64,000 nt of DNA from Geodermatophilus ruber (GTDB lineage Bacteria; Actinomycetota; Actinomycetes; Mycobacteriales; Geodermatophilaceae). Shown here piece by piece: positions 10,259-18,918 of the stretch. Under the pieces are notes generated by a model. It was not told the origin of the DNA, did no database searches, and saw nothing but the letters and a program-made list of their open reading frames with translations. The stretch is taken from NCBI RefSeq assembly GCF_900114385.1, contig NZ_FOSW01000003.1, positions 62,001 to 126,000 of the forward strand. The letters run 5' to 3'. The translations under genes and the position numbers were made by a program. Positions within the stretch are counted from its first letter, which is position 1, and each line of letters begins with the position of its first letter.

Positions 10259-10371
10259 CCGGAGCCATCGGCCGAGGCGACCGAGCCGGTGTCGTGAGCG
10301 CCATGACCGGGACGCGGCGCGGTGAGGCGGGTGCCGGCCCGGGCCTCGTCCCCTGACGGGGCCAGGCGGCG

Positions 10372-11889
10372 TCAGGCGCCCGAGCTGGTCCGCAGTGTGC
10401 GCAGCGGGCGGCGGACCGGAGCCGCGGTAGCGCCGAGCAGCCCCTCGCAGGTCCGCCGCAGCACGGCGGCCACCCGCTGGACGGCGGCGTCGGCGACGGG
10501 GCTCTCCCCACGGCGCTGCCACAGCCGCAGCGTGGCGAGCGCGCCGGCCCGCACCGCGTCGTCCGGGGCGTCGGCGGGCAGCCCGAGCCGGGATCGGGCG
10601 CCGGAGCCCGCCCGCCCCAGGAGCACCTCCGCCTCCTCGACCAGCGCCGGGTCCGGCAGCTGCACCACGCCGGTCCGCAGGTCGTTGAGCAGCCGCAGTT
10701 CCACCAGCTCGTGGGCGCCAGCGAGGATGCCCTCCACCTGCGCGCGCAGCCGGTCGCCCTGGGGCACCGGCGAGGCGTCGAGGAGCCGTTCGACCGTGTG
10801 CAGCGCCGCCTGCGCCTTCAGCAGGTCGCAGCGGTCGGCGAACTGGCTGAGCAGCGCGTGGCGGACCTCGTCGAGACCGCTGCGCCGCCGCAGCTCCCGG
10901 GCCAGCTCGCCGGCGTCGCGCACCAGCCCGGCGCGGATGAGCGCCACGGACAACCGCACCCCGGTCAGCCCCATGGCGGCCAGCAGCTCGCGCCGCACGG
11001 CCGCGTCGACCGGCGCGCCGTCGTCCCCGGCGAACCGATCGGCCGAGAGCAGCAACGACTCGTCGGCGCCGGCGAGCGCCCGCAGTGCCGCGTGGTCGCG
11101 TTCCCGCAGCCCGGCCCCCGCCTCCGCGAGGAGGCCGGCCACGGGCAGCACGGTCTGCACGAGCCCCCGCACCCGCGGGTCCTGCCGGTAGTTCGCCGCG
11201 ATGCGGGCCGCGATCTCGACGGCGTCGGTCCGCCCGCCGCCGACCTCGTCGGCCCGGGACAGCAGGCCGATCGCGTTCACGGGGGTCACGCCGAGGAACT
11301 GGTGGTCGTGGAAGGCCTCCAGGAAGCCGACGTCCGACGCGTGCAGGTGCCGCATCAGGTAGAGGACGGCGTCGGCCACCGGCGCCTGGCCGTCGACCAC
11401 GTTGAGCGCGTCGACCGTCCGGGCGGAGACGTCGGCCGACAGCGAGCCGATGCCGGGCGTGTCGATGAGCGTCAGCCGCTCCAGCCGGGCGCTGGGCACC
11501 TCGACGACGATCCGGTCGAGGTCCTCGGCGCGCAGGCCGCCGAGCTGCAGCACGGTGCGCTCGTCGACGCGGTCCATCCTGATCTGCCGCCGGGCGCCGT
11601 CCCGCGGGTGCGCCCACGCCCGCTCGGCCGGCCCGTTCTCGTACCAGGCGATGACGCGCGTGCACTCGCCGGCGTCGGTGGCGGCCAGCCGCTCGCCGAT
11701 CAGCGCGTTGAGCAGGGTGGATTTCCCCGCCTTGAGCCGCCCGGCGATGGCCACCCGCAGCGGCTCGTCGAGGCGGATCAGCAGCGCGGCGACGACGTCC
11801 GCGGACGGGGTGCCGGCGTAGGCCGCCGCGACGGTCGCGAGCAGGGCCCGCAGCCGCGCGGGCAGCGCCTCGGAACCGCTCGTGGTCAT
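10372..11889 (-). CDS. Dynamin-like GTPase, IniC-like
   Basis: 505 residues from ATG at 11889; a much longer open frame continues upstream but is only the shadow of the next gene. P-loop GRLKAGKST near residue 48, switch/G3 DTPGIG near 143, and a long helical region after 200. Length and layout match mycobacterial IniC (about 490 residues). It overlaps the IniA-like gene by 4 bp. Bacterial dynamin pairs bind and remodel membranes; the mycobacterial ini genes are induced by cell-wall inhibitors. Acts at the inner membrane face, probably as a hetero-oligomer with its neighbour. Confidence 0.88.
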   Translation of the reverse strand: MTTSGSEALPARLRALLATVAAAYAGTPSADVVAALLIRLDEPLRVAIAGRLKAGKSTLLNALIGERLAATDAGECTRVIAWYENGPAERAWAHPRDGARRQIRMDRVDERTVLQLGGLRAEDLDRIVVEVPSARLERLTLIDTPGIGSLSADVSARTVDALNVVDGQAPVADAVLYLMRHLHASDVGFLEAFHDHQFLGVTPVNAIGLLSRADEVGGGRTDAVEIAARIAANYRQDPRVRGLVQTVLPVAGLLAEAGAGLRERDHAALRALAGADESLLLSADRFAGDDGAPVDAAVRRELLAAMGLTGVRLSVALIRAGLVRDAGELARELRRRSGLDEVRHALLSQFADRCDLLKAQAALHTVERLLDASPVPQGDRLRAQVEGILAGAHELVELRLLNDLRTGVVQLPDPALVEEAEVLLGRAGSGARSRLGLPADAPDDAVRAGALATLRLWQRRGESPVADAAVQRVAAVLRRTCEGLLGATAAPVRRPLRTLRTSSGA

Positions 11890-13748
11890 CGCGCCGCCTC
11901 CGGGCCGGTGCCGAGCAGTTCGCCGAGCAGCGCCTCGGCGCGGCCGGCCAGGGCCCGGAGCCGGGTCAGCTCGGCGTCGGCGCGCTGCAGCCGCTCCTGC
12001 CGTCCCTGTTGGTCCTCGCGGACCGTGTGCGCGAGGGTCTCCAGGTTGCGGTGCACCGAGGCCTGCAGCTCGGTGGCGTGGCCGGCGAACACGTCCCGCA
12101 GGTGCTGGTGGATCCGGCGCAGGCTGTCGCGGGTGTCCCGCCGGGCCCGCATCTCCACCTCGTCGAGGTGGAGCGAGATCGTCCGCTCCGCCTCGGCGCG
12201 CAGGGCGCGCAGCTGGGCGGTCCGGGCCGCGCGGTACGTCGTCCGGGCGAAGAGCCCGCCGAGCAGAGCCGCCGTGGGGAACACCACCGGCGCCAACGGC
12301 ACGGACGCGACGGCAACGACGAGCAGCCCGACGGCGTGGCTGAGCACGGCACCGGTGGAGCCACCGCGCACGGCGGCGATCCCGAGCTCGACGCGGGACG
12401 CCCGTGACGCGGCGAGCGCGGCCAGCCCGATCTCGTCCGGCGCGGCCTCCCGCTGGTCGGTGACGCGCACGATGTCGGCGTGCGCGCGCAGCCGCCAGGC
12501 GTCCTCGCCGAACCGGCCGGCCACCTCGTCGGCCACCTCGTCGGCCTGGTCGCGCAGCAGCCGGAGGTGGTCGGCGAGCGCGGCGTTGACCCGCTCGTGC
12601 AGCCACGGCTCGAGCTCCACCCATTCGCGTCGCGGATCGGCGGTCTCCAGGCGGTCGAACGCCTCCTTGCGGACGGCGCGGATGCGCATGGCGAGGTCGA
12701 AGTCGACGGTCGAGGTGAGGTCGCCGATCCGGTCGTTGAGCAGCTGCAGCCAGCGGGAGCCGCCGCCGCGCAGCTCCTCCGCCCGGTGTTGGGCGTCGCG
12801 CAGCGCCTCGAGCTGCTCGCGCTGCCGCGCGGGGTCGGTCAGGGCGGCTCGTGCGGTGGCCAGCTCCGCCACCAGCTGGCTGAGCGCGCTGTGCGCGGCG
12901 GCCGCGGCCGCCGCGAGGCCCTGCCGGCCCGTCGCGGCCACCGTGCCGCGGAGGAAGGCGGCCAGCCGGGGATACCCGGAGTCGGTGACCGCCCTGCGGT
13001 CCCCGGTGCGCAGGCCGTGGTGTCGCAGGGCGGAGGACAGCGGCTGGACCGGCAGCCGGAGGCCGGCGGTGCGCAGGTGGGCCTCGTCCAGATCGCGGAT
13101 GCGCCGCCACTCGGGGTAGAGGTCGAGCTTGGTGAGGACGCACAGCACCCGACGGCACAGCCCCGCGACGCGGCGCAGCAGCTCCACCTCCGGGGCGGTG
13201 AGCTCCTGGCTGGCGTCGGTCACGAAGACCACGGCGTCGGCCCCGGCCAGCGCGCGTAGGGCGCGCGCGGCGTGGGCGGAGGCGAGGCCGCCGCCCATGC
13301 CCGGCGTGTCCACCAGCACCAGCCCGTCCCGGAGCAGCTCGCGGGGGACGGCGACCTCCACGACCTCGGCCCCGGCGGGCGCGGACCGGTCGTCGCGCGT
13401 CTGCAGCGCCTCGGTGTCCGCAGGATCGACCGGCGACCGGGCCGCGTCGTCCGCTCCGCCGGAGGCGACGGTGAGCTGCTCCCCGAACCGCACGACGGTG
13501 GGGACGGCGGTGGCGACGTCGGCGTCCGTGGCGCAGACCCGCGCGTTGAGCAGCGCGTTGACCAGGGAGCTCTTGCCCTTGTTGAACTCGCCCACCACCA
13601 GGACCGCGCAGGAGCCGCGCAGCACGCGCCGCCGCTCGGCCACGAGCCGGGTCGCGAGGTCGTCCCGGCGCCGGCCCTGCGCCTCGTGCACGGCCTCGTC
13701 GACCAGCGCCAGGACCCGCGCCGTCTCCGCGTCCTGGGCGTTCGGCAC
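11886..13748 (-). CDS. Dynamin-like GTPase, IniA-like
   Basis: 620 residues. P-loop GEFNKGKSS near 53, G3 DTPGMGG near 149, G4 TKLD near 207, and a hydrophobic hairpin near 465-500 that would be the membrane-inserting paddle, flanked by long amphipathic coiled coils. The segment DASQELTAPEVELLRR followed by TKLDLYPEWR closely resembles IniA of mycobacteria, and the length agrees. Its ATG overlaps nothing upstream but lies 12 bp after the peptidoglycan hydrolase gene, so the three may form one operon. Role by family: GTP-driven membrane stabilisation under envelope stress. Confidence 0.9.
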   Translation of the reverse strand: MPNAQDAETARVLALVDEAVHEAQGRRRDDLATRLVAERRRVLRGSCAVLVVGEFNKGKSSLVNALLNARVCATDADVATAVPTVVRFGEQLTVASGGADDAARSPVDPADTEALQTRDDRSAPAGAEVVEVAVPRELLRDGLVLVDTPGMGGGLASAHAARALRALAGADAVVFVTDASQELTAPEVELLRRVAGLCRRVLCVLTKLDLYPEWRRIRDLDEAHLRTAGLRLPVQPLSSALRHHGLRTGDRRAVTDSGYPRLAAFLRGTVAATGRQGLAAAAAAAHSALSQLVAELATARAALTDPARQREQLEALRDAQHRAEELRGGGSRWLQLLNDRIGDLTSTVDFDLAMRIRAVRKEAFDRLETADPRREWVELEPWLHERVNAALADHLRLLRDQADEVADEVAGRFGEDAWRLRAHADIVRVTDQREAAPDEIGLAALAASRASRVELGIAAVRGGSTGAVLSHAVGLLVVAVASVPLAPVVFPTAALLGGLFARTTYRAARTAQLRALRAEAERTISLHLDEVEMRARRDTRDSLRRIHQHLRDVFAGHATELQASVHRNLETLAHTVREDQQGRQERLQRADAELTRLRALAGRAEALLGELLGTGPEAAR

Positions 13749-13760
13749 GACGGCCCCGCG

Positions 13761-15263
13761 TCAGTAGCCGGTGACCGGGTCGGGTTGCCAGGTGGCGGGG
13801 GAGGGCTGGCCGAGGGGGTCGGCGTCCTGGCCCAGGGGTCCGGAGGCGAGGCCTCCGGACCCCGAGGTCGGGGTCGGGAGTGCCGCGTTCACCGGGTCGA
13901 GGGGGTTCATCCCCGACCGGTACTCCAGCTGGTCGGTCACCCCGTCGGCGTCGGAGTCGATCGAGTCCGGCCGGGTGCCCAGGATCTTCTCCAGCATGTC
14001 GGACAGGCCGTCCTGGTCGGTGTCCGCGGAGGTGTCCCCGCCGTCCACCCGGCCGTCGCCGTCGCTGTCGGCGCGGATGGGGTCGGTGCCCCGCACCAGC
14101 TCGGCGGCGTCGCTGGTGCCGTCGCCGTCGGAGTCGGCGCGGGTGGGATCGGTGCCCAGGCTGTACTTCTCGTAGCCGTCGGACACGCCGTCGGCGTCGG
14201 TGTCGGTCTTCAGCGGGTCGGTGCCGAGGAGGAGCTCCATGGCGTCGACGAGGCCGTCGCGGTCGGTGTCGACAGCGGGGAACGTCATGGGGGCCGCCGG
14301 CGCTGCGACGGGCCCCGGCGGGAGCGCCGGGGCAGCGGCGGGCCCCGCCGGGAGCGCCGCCGGGGCCGTGGCGGTGGCGAGCTCCGGGATCACCGCCGCG
14401 TAGTTGAACCGCTTGGTGTCGGCCGTGGACTCGAGGACGCCGCGCTGGGGGTTCATCGCCTCGATCGTCCTGCCGTCGCCCTGGCTGATCGCGACGTGCG
14501 CCTGGGAGGGCCGTCCCCCCGAGGCCGACGGGGGGGCGGAGAAGTAGAAGAGCAGCGCCCCCCGGGTGTGCAGCGCCTGCTCGACCGACAGCGCCCCGCC
14601 CTGCTCCTGCAGGTCCAGGTACTGGTGCCAGGAACCGTCCGGCAGCTCCACCCCCACCTGGGCGGCCGCCCACTGGGTCAGCTCCGAGCAGTCGAACGTG
14701 GTGGGGTCGGGGTCGGTCGGGTCGGCCTCGGCGCCGAAGACGTAGGAGTCGCCCTTCTGGGCCAGCGCGGCCTGGACGAACTGCTCGGTCGCACCGCCGC
14801 CCGTCGCCGGGCCGGTCGCCGGCATGTCCGCGGCCAGCGCCGGGCCCCCGCCGTTGCCGGCGGCCAGCGGGCTCCCGTAGCCGGGGGTGCCGGTCCACAC
14901 GCCGGTGGCGTTGTCACCGGCGGCGCGGGCGGCCGACTCGGCCTCGGCCCGGTAGGCGACGTAACGCGCACTCGTGCCGCGGTGCGTCGTCGTCCAGGGA
15001 GAGATGTCCTTGCCGCCCTGCGACACCCGGTAGGCGGCCTGGGCGTTCACGAGGGGGTCGTAGAGGTTCTGGCCACCGAGGTTCCGGTGCGCGGCGACGT
15101 TGATCTGCCACAGCCCGCGGGAGTCCTCACCGCGGGGGTTGTGCGCGCCGGCCTCACCGCCGGACTCGGCGAGCGCGACGGCGGTCATGGTCACGGCCTG
15201 GTCGGGGCTGAACCCGGCCATGCGGGCGTAGCGGTAGATCTCCACCGCCGACAGGACGGCCAT
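13761..15263 (-). CDS. Peptidoglycan hydrolase: lysozyme-like + NlpC/P60-like + TSP3 Ca-binding repeats, no signal peptide
   Basis: 500 residues in three parts. Residues 1-125 resemble phage-type lysozyme/transglycosylase domains (ALAESGGEAGAHNP, then DSRGLWQIN). Residues 155-310 look like an NlpC/P60 peptidase with Cys in FDCSELTQWA near 191 and His in AHVAISQG near 254. Residues 330-460 are thrombospondin type 3-like calcium repeats (DTDADGVSDGYEK, DSDGDGTSDAAEL and similar). There is no signal peptide or membrane helix: the protein begins directly with the lysozyme domain. Such leaderless muralytic proteins are usually exported by phage-like or contractile machinery, or freed by lysis (inference). 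It lies 12 bp before the IniA-like gene. Confidence 0.82.
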   Translation of the reverse strand: MAVLSAVEIYRYARMAGFSPDQAVTMTAVALAESGGEAGAHNPRGEDSRGLWQINVAAHRNLGGQNLYDPLVNAQAAYRVSQGGKDISPWTTTHRGTSARYVAYRAEAESAARAAGDNATGVWTGTPGYGSPLAAGNGGGPALAADMPATGPATGGGATEQFVQAALAQKGDSYVFGAEADPTDPDPTTFDCSELTQWAAAQVGVELPDGSWHQYLDLQEQGGALSVEQALHTRGALLFYFSAPPSASGGRPSQAHVAISQGDGRTIEAMNPQRGVLESTADTKRFNYAAVIPELATATAPAALPAGPAAAPALPPGPVAAPAAPMTFPAVDTDRDGLVDAMELLLGTDPLKTDTDADGVSDGYEKYSLGTDPTRADSDGDGTSDAAELVRGTDPIRADSDGDGRVDGGDTSADTDQDGLSDMLEKILGTRPDSIDSDADGVTDQLEYRSGMNPLDPVNAALPTPTSGSGGLASGPLGQDADPLGQPSPATWQPDPVTGY

Positions 15264-15410
15264 CGCCCCAGCCTAGGAACGCCCGTCCCGGTGGAACAGG
15301 GGATTTCGGCGGCTTTCGAGGCAGCCGGCTGGGACGGAGCGGCACGCGCGAGCCCTCCCGCATGCGTGACGGCCGTGGCACGATGTGCATCGGTCAGCCG
15401 GGGGTTGCGC

Positions 15411-15920
15411 ATGCCGGAGCGGGTCGAGGTGGGCTCCGGGACCGTCCGTGCTCGAATCACCGTCGGCGTCGGCCGGCGCTTCCTCCCGCTGCCCCGGGCC
15501 CAGTTGCTCCGGGGCGGCGGTGACGGCCGGGTGGCGGTCATCCCGGCTGCACCGGGTACGCCGGTGCACGCGGTGTCGGCGGGCCAGGTCGCCGACGTCG
15601 ACGGCCGTGGGGGCGTCGCCCTCAGCGACGAGGACGGCGCGGCGCAGCACTACGCCGGGCTGGACCCGGCACGCGTGACGGTCGCCGTCGACACGCGGGT
15701 CCGTGCCGGCGGGATCCTCGGCGCGGTGGGGGAGGAGAGCCGGATCGAGATCCGGCTCAGCGACGCGTCCGGCGATCCGCTGGACGCCGTCGAGGCCCTG
15801 ATCGGCCTGCCGGACCCCAACGAGCTGGGCTTCCAGCCCGTGGGGGAGGGGCTGGGGGTCGATCCCGACGCGCTGGACCGGGAGCTGGTTCCCACCGATC
15901 CGTTCGGAGAGCCACCGTGA
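15411..15920 (+). CDS. Degenerate LytM/M23-like protein, probably non-catalytic
   Basis: 169 residues from ATG 15411 (GGGGG upstream). Residues 45-125 follow the LytM pattern (GTPVHAVSAGQVADVDG, then a Tyr-Ala-x-Leu strand, then V-RAGGILGAVGE, then EIRL), but the zinc ligands are gone: YAGL replaces YAHL and no HxH precedes EIRL. The protein has no signal peptide. Its GTGA overlap with the zinc-ribbon gene indicates coupling. A wall-binding or structural role is more likely than hydrolysis; low sequence length and divergence leave the family call moderate. Confidence 0.65.
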   Translation: MPERVEVGSGTVRARITVGVGRRFLPLPRAQLLRGGGDGRVAVIPAAPGTPVHAVSAGQVADVDGRGGVALSDEDGAAQHYAGLDPARVTVAVDTRVRAGGILGAVGEESRIEIRLSDASGDPLDAVEALIGLPDPNELGFQPVGEGLGVDPDALDRELVPTDPFGEPP

Positions 15921-16726
15921 CGATCTGCTCGACCTGCCAGTGGGAGAACGACGCCGGAGCCGGCTCCTGCGTGGGCTGCGGCGCCGCGCTCGACGGCGCG
16001 TCCGCCGGAACACCCGCGCCTCCGCCGCCGCGTCCACCGGAGCCTCCGCCGCCCCGGCCGCCGCCCGAGGTGGTGGAGCCCGAGGACGTCGTCCCCGAAC
16101 CCCGGCAGGCGCCGCTCGGCCCCGTGCCGATCAGTCCCGGGGCCAGACCGTCGCCGCGCGTGGTGGAGGTGCCGCGCGGCGCACCCCGGCCGGTCGACGC
16201 GGCCCGGCGGGCGCGGTCGGCACCGCACGCCCCCGAGATGCCCGCGCGGGCGCCGGCGCCGGTCCGGTCCATCCCCGTCGTGGTCGCGCCGGCGGGGAAA
16301 CGCCCGGCCGTCCGGCGCCGCGCCGGGTCCGGGGAGGCGGATCCGGTGGCCCGGGTCGACACGGCGCCCCAGCCGGTGCTGCCCGGCCCCGGCGCCCAGC
16401 TGTGCCCCAGCTGCGGGACGTCGGTCGCGGCGGACCGGCGCTTCTGCCGGTGCGGTGCCCGGCTGCCGAGCGCGTCGCAGGCATCGTCGGAGCCGAGGAT
16501 CGACGCGGTGGCGATGCGCAGGTCCACGTTCCGCCGCGCGCAGCGGCTCGCGAACCACGGACGGCGTCCGCGCTACGACGTCCCGCTGTCGTGGCGCACG
16601 CGGTTCGCGCGGGCGTTCGTCGTCCTGCTGGTGCTCGGCGCCGTCGGCTCCCAGGTGCCGCCGTGGGGCGACGACGTCCGCAGCTGGCTGGACACCCGCG
16701 TGCAGGAGGCCGTGCCGTGGCAGTGA
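15917..16726 (+). CDS. Double zinc-ribbon membrane protein
   Basis: 269 residues. An N-terminal zinc ribbon (CSTCQ ... CVGCG, residues 4-22) is followed by a long Pro-rich stretch, a second zinc ribbon (CPSCG ... CRCG, about 157-176), a basic region and one C-terminal membrane helix (about 233-250). This layout is common for actinobacterial regulatory or scaffolding membrane proteins without known reaction. The GTG start overlaps the upstream stop by 4 bp, and the downstream gene starts within it at 16717, so the four genes from 15411 to 18452 form one coupled operon. Confidence 0.75.
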   Translation: MTICSTCQWENDAGAGSCVGCGAALDGASAGTPAPPPPRPPEPPPPRPPPEVVEPEDVVPEPRQAPLGPVPISPGARPSPRVVEVPRGAPRPVDAARRARSAPHAPEMPARAPAPVRSIPVVVAPAGKRPAVRRRAGSGEADPVARVDTAPQPVLPGPGAQLCPSCGTSVAADRRFCRCGARLPSASQASSEPRIDAVAMRRSTFRRAQRLANHGRRPRYDVPLSWRTRFARAFVVLLVLGAVGSQVPPWGDDVRSWLDTRVQEAVPWQ

Positions 16727-18018
16727 CCGCCGCCGTGTCCCGGCGCCTTCCCACCACGACCCGGCGAGTTTCCCGGCGTCGGCCGTCCCGGACCGCCGGC
16801 CCGACCGGGCTGCTGTGGCTGCAGCGGACTGCGGGCAACGCGGCGACGTCGCGGCTGATGACGCAGCGGACCATCGTGGACGACCTGGGCCGGGTGCTGG
16901 CCGGTGGCGCGGCGGCGCTGAAGAAGGCGCTGTCGCCGCCGCTGAAGGCGGGCGACACGGGCCCTTCGGTGCTGTCGCTGCAGCAGTCGCTGAACCGCGT
17001 CGGCGCGGCGTTGATCGAGGACAGCATCTTCGGAACGCGCACGAAGGCGGCCGTCGCCGCGTTCCAGCGGGACCACGGCGTCCGCCCGGCCCGCGGTGCG
17101 GGAACGGTGGACGAGGCGACGTGGGACGCGCTGCGCCTCGGTGGGCGCGCGACCGCGTCGGCGGTACCGGGGCAGGGGTCGACCGAGAGCTGGGCGGCGA
17201 TGCCGGCCCAGCGCCGTGCGGACTTCAGGACGCTCGGCTACACGGCGGCGACCTGGCGGTCCAAGACGCCGCCGCTCGCCGGACTGCTGCCGTATGCGCT
17301 GCTCAGCGAGAAGCAGCGCGCGGCGGCGACCCGTCTCGGCTACACGAGGGAGAGCTGGCGGGCCAACCGCGACACGACCGCCGGCACCGCGGCGAAGGGG
17401 TTCGCGGCCGAGGAGGCGGCCGCCAAACGCAAGGCCGGCGCCAGGGTGCTGCCGGCGAAGTACGTGGGGAGTCTGCGGGCGAAGGCGATGATCGCCGCCG
17501 AGTTCGGCGCCGACGTGGACATCCAGCTGGCCAAGGTGCACCTGCTGACCGAGGCCGAGATGAAGAAGGCCTACGAGGGCTACTACGGGGCGGGGTCCTA
17601 CACACCCATCAACGGCTTCACGGTCAAGCCGGACATCTACCTCAACAACAGCTCGATCTGGGCGGGCACCACGGTCCACGAGTCGCTGCACGTGCAGGAG
17701 CACGGGACCTGGGACGCCTTCGCGTACCAGCCCACGTCGGCGTTCGGGGAGGGGGCCACGACGATCCTCACCGAGCTGGTGATGACCCGGCACGAGCAGC
17801 CGGTGACCCACCACCCGTACGCCGCGGAAGTGGCGCTGGTACGGAAGATGAACACCCACGCCGGCCTGGACAAGATGCGCGCCGCCTACTTCCAGGGGGC
17901 GACCGGCGACTACCGGACCGGGGTCACCGGGGGGCTGAAGCCCGGCACCACCTGGGCGCAGTTCCGGGCGCTGGTCGATGCCGGCGCGCTCGCGGCCGCG
18001 CAGGCCCGGCTGAAGTGA
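16717..18018 (+). CDS. Putative metallopeptidase effector: LQRTAGN motif + peptidoglycan-binding domain + HExxH
   Basis: 433 residues from GTG 16717, chosen because AGGAGG lies 7 bp upstream; GTG 16723 is the alternative. A basic N-terminus leads to GLLWLQRTAGNAATSRLM near residues 31-48, a motif I associate with proteins of contractile-injection loci. Residues 78-145 form a PG_binding_1 domain (LSLQQSLNRVG, FGTRTKAAVAAFQRDHG). After an Ala/Arg helical region comes a zinc site HESLH at 321-325, with FGEGATTILTE near 341-351 as candidate third ligand. No signal peptide. The stop overlaps the following small gene by 4 bp. Substrate unknown; metallopeptidase activity is inferred from the motif only. 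Confidence 0.72.
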   Translation: MAVTAAVSRRLPTTTRRVSRRRPSRTAGPTGLLWLQRTAGNAATSRLMTQRTIVDDLGRVLAGGAAALKKALSPPLKAGDTGPSVLSLQQSLNRVGAALIEDSIFGTRTKAAVAAFQRDHGVRPARGAGTVDEATWDALRLGGRATASAVPGQGSTESWAAMPAQRRADFRTLGYTAATWRSKTPPLAGLLPYALLSEKQRAAATRLGYTRESWRANRDTTAGTAAKGFAAEEAAAKRKAGARVLPAKYVGSLRAKAMIAAEFGADVDIQLAKVHLLTEAEMKKAYEGYYGAGSYTPINGFTVKPDIYLNNSSIWAGTTVHESLHVQEHGTWDAFAYQPTSAFGEGATTILTELVMTRHEQPVTHHPYAAEVALVRKMNTHAGLDKMRAAYFQGATGDYRTGVTGGLKPGTTWAQFRALVDAGALAAAQARLK

Positions 18019-18452
18019 CCGATCTGGTGGGCGGGGCCCTCGACCGGCTGGCGGCGGATCTGCCGTCGGACCAGCGCGGGCGGTTTCTCGAGCTCATGCG
18101 GACGGGACTGGCCGAGTTCGACGCCGTGGTGGGTCCGGAGGACCAGGTGGTGGAGATCGAGGCGGCGGCGGACGTGCCGCCGGGGGAGCGGTTGGCTGCT
18201 GCGGAGCGGTTCGCGGCGAAGCGTCGCGCTTTCACCCTGGGACGGCGTTCGGGGGAACTGCTCACCGCGTTCGCCGAGGGCCGTGACGTGGCGGCGGACG
18301 CCGAGCGGCTGCTGGCCGAGATCGAGACGGCCCTGGCGGAGATGCGTGATGATGGAATCCGTCGCGAACTGGGCGACTACGCCACGGAGTGCCGCTACGT
18401 CCTCTCCGGCGGCACCGGCCCCAATAGCCCGCGGGGCTCAAAGCTCGCGTGA
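18015..18452 (+). CDS. Small helical protein coupled to the HExxH gene
   Basis: 145 residues, GTG overlapping the stop of the HExxH protein gene (GTGA). The sequence is almost entirely amphipathic helix (ERLAAAERFAAKRRAF, DAERLLAEIETALAEMRD) with no signal peptide or membrane segment. I do not recognise the family. Strict coupling and size suggest a chaperone, loading factor or inhibitor for its neighbour, but nothing in the sequence proves any of these. Confidence 0.6.
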   Translation: MTDLVGGALDRLAADLPSDQRGRFLELMRTGLAEFDAVVGPEDQVVEIEAAADVPPGERLAAAERFAAKRRAFTLGRRSGELLTAFAEGRDVAADAERLLAEIETALAEMRDDGIRRELGDYATECRYVLSGGTGPNSPRGSKLA

Positions 18453-18918
18453 AGGCTTTGCCGGTGGTCTCGCGCTGGACCCTGGAGCGGCCGTTCAACG
18501 TCGCGGGCCCGGATGTCCGCCAGTCCGCATTATCCATGTAGATGAATCCGCGGTCGCGGTCCGAGAAGCTCGACCGTTTCGGTCGTTGACCTTCGGGTCT
18601 GGTGCGTCCCACGCCAATGAGAGCACTCCCCGAGGGGAGGATTCGGCGTCCGGCCGATTCGTGTCGACCGCGGAGCGGATGCCTTGCAGTACGCCGACGC
18701 ATCCAACCCTCCCGCGTGCAAGGTGGGATGCGTTCGCGTACGAGCCGACGTCGTTCGGCGAGGGCGCCACGACGATCCCGACCGAGCTGGGGATGACCCG
18801 CCACGGAAGGCGACGACCCCGCACTCGTACACCGGACGGGCTGGCGCTGGTGGGGAAGATGAACGCGCACGCCAGGCTGGCGAAGTGGAGGAACGTTCGA
18901 TCGCCTGAGGCGATACCG
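18453..18918. other. Intergenic stretch with a decayed gene copy
   Basis: 466 bp between the small helical gene and the end of the large minus-strand toxin-like gene. Base composition is visibly lower in GC than the neighbours. Apart from the decayed metallopeptidase fragment (separate entry) I see no gene, promoter or immunity-type reading frame behind the toxin-like gene. Confidence 0.6.
18720..18895 (+). pseudogene. Decayed duplicate of the HExxH protein 3' half
   Basis: Read in one plus frame this gives WDAFAYEPTSFGEGATTIP, then TELGMTRH, then LALVGKMNAHARLAKW. The intact gene at 17707-17890 encodes WDAFAYQPTSAFGEGATTIL, TELVMTRH and ALVRKMNTHAGLDKM at the same spacing, with a one-codon deletion in the first block and a divergent middle. 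The HESLH part and the N-terminal half are missing and there is no start codon context. It is a remnant of a tandem duplication or of a second allele of the effector, about 1 kb downstream of the working copy. Confidence 0.8.

Noticed and set aside
11890-14898. Upstream part of a 1508-codon minus-strand open frame that continues into the IniC-like gene
   Set aside because: Its sequence is Arg/Pro/Gly-rich shadow of the IniA-like and hydrolase genes in another frame; real IniC-like protein starts at 11889.
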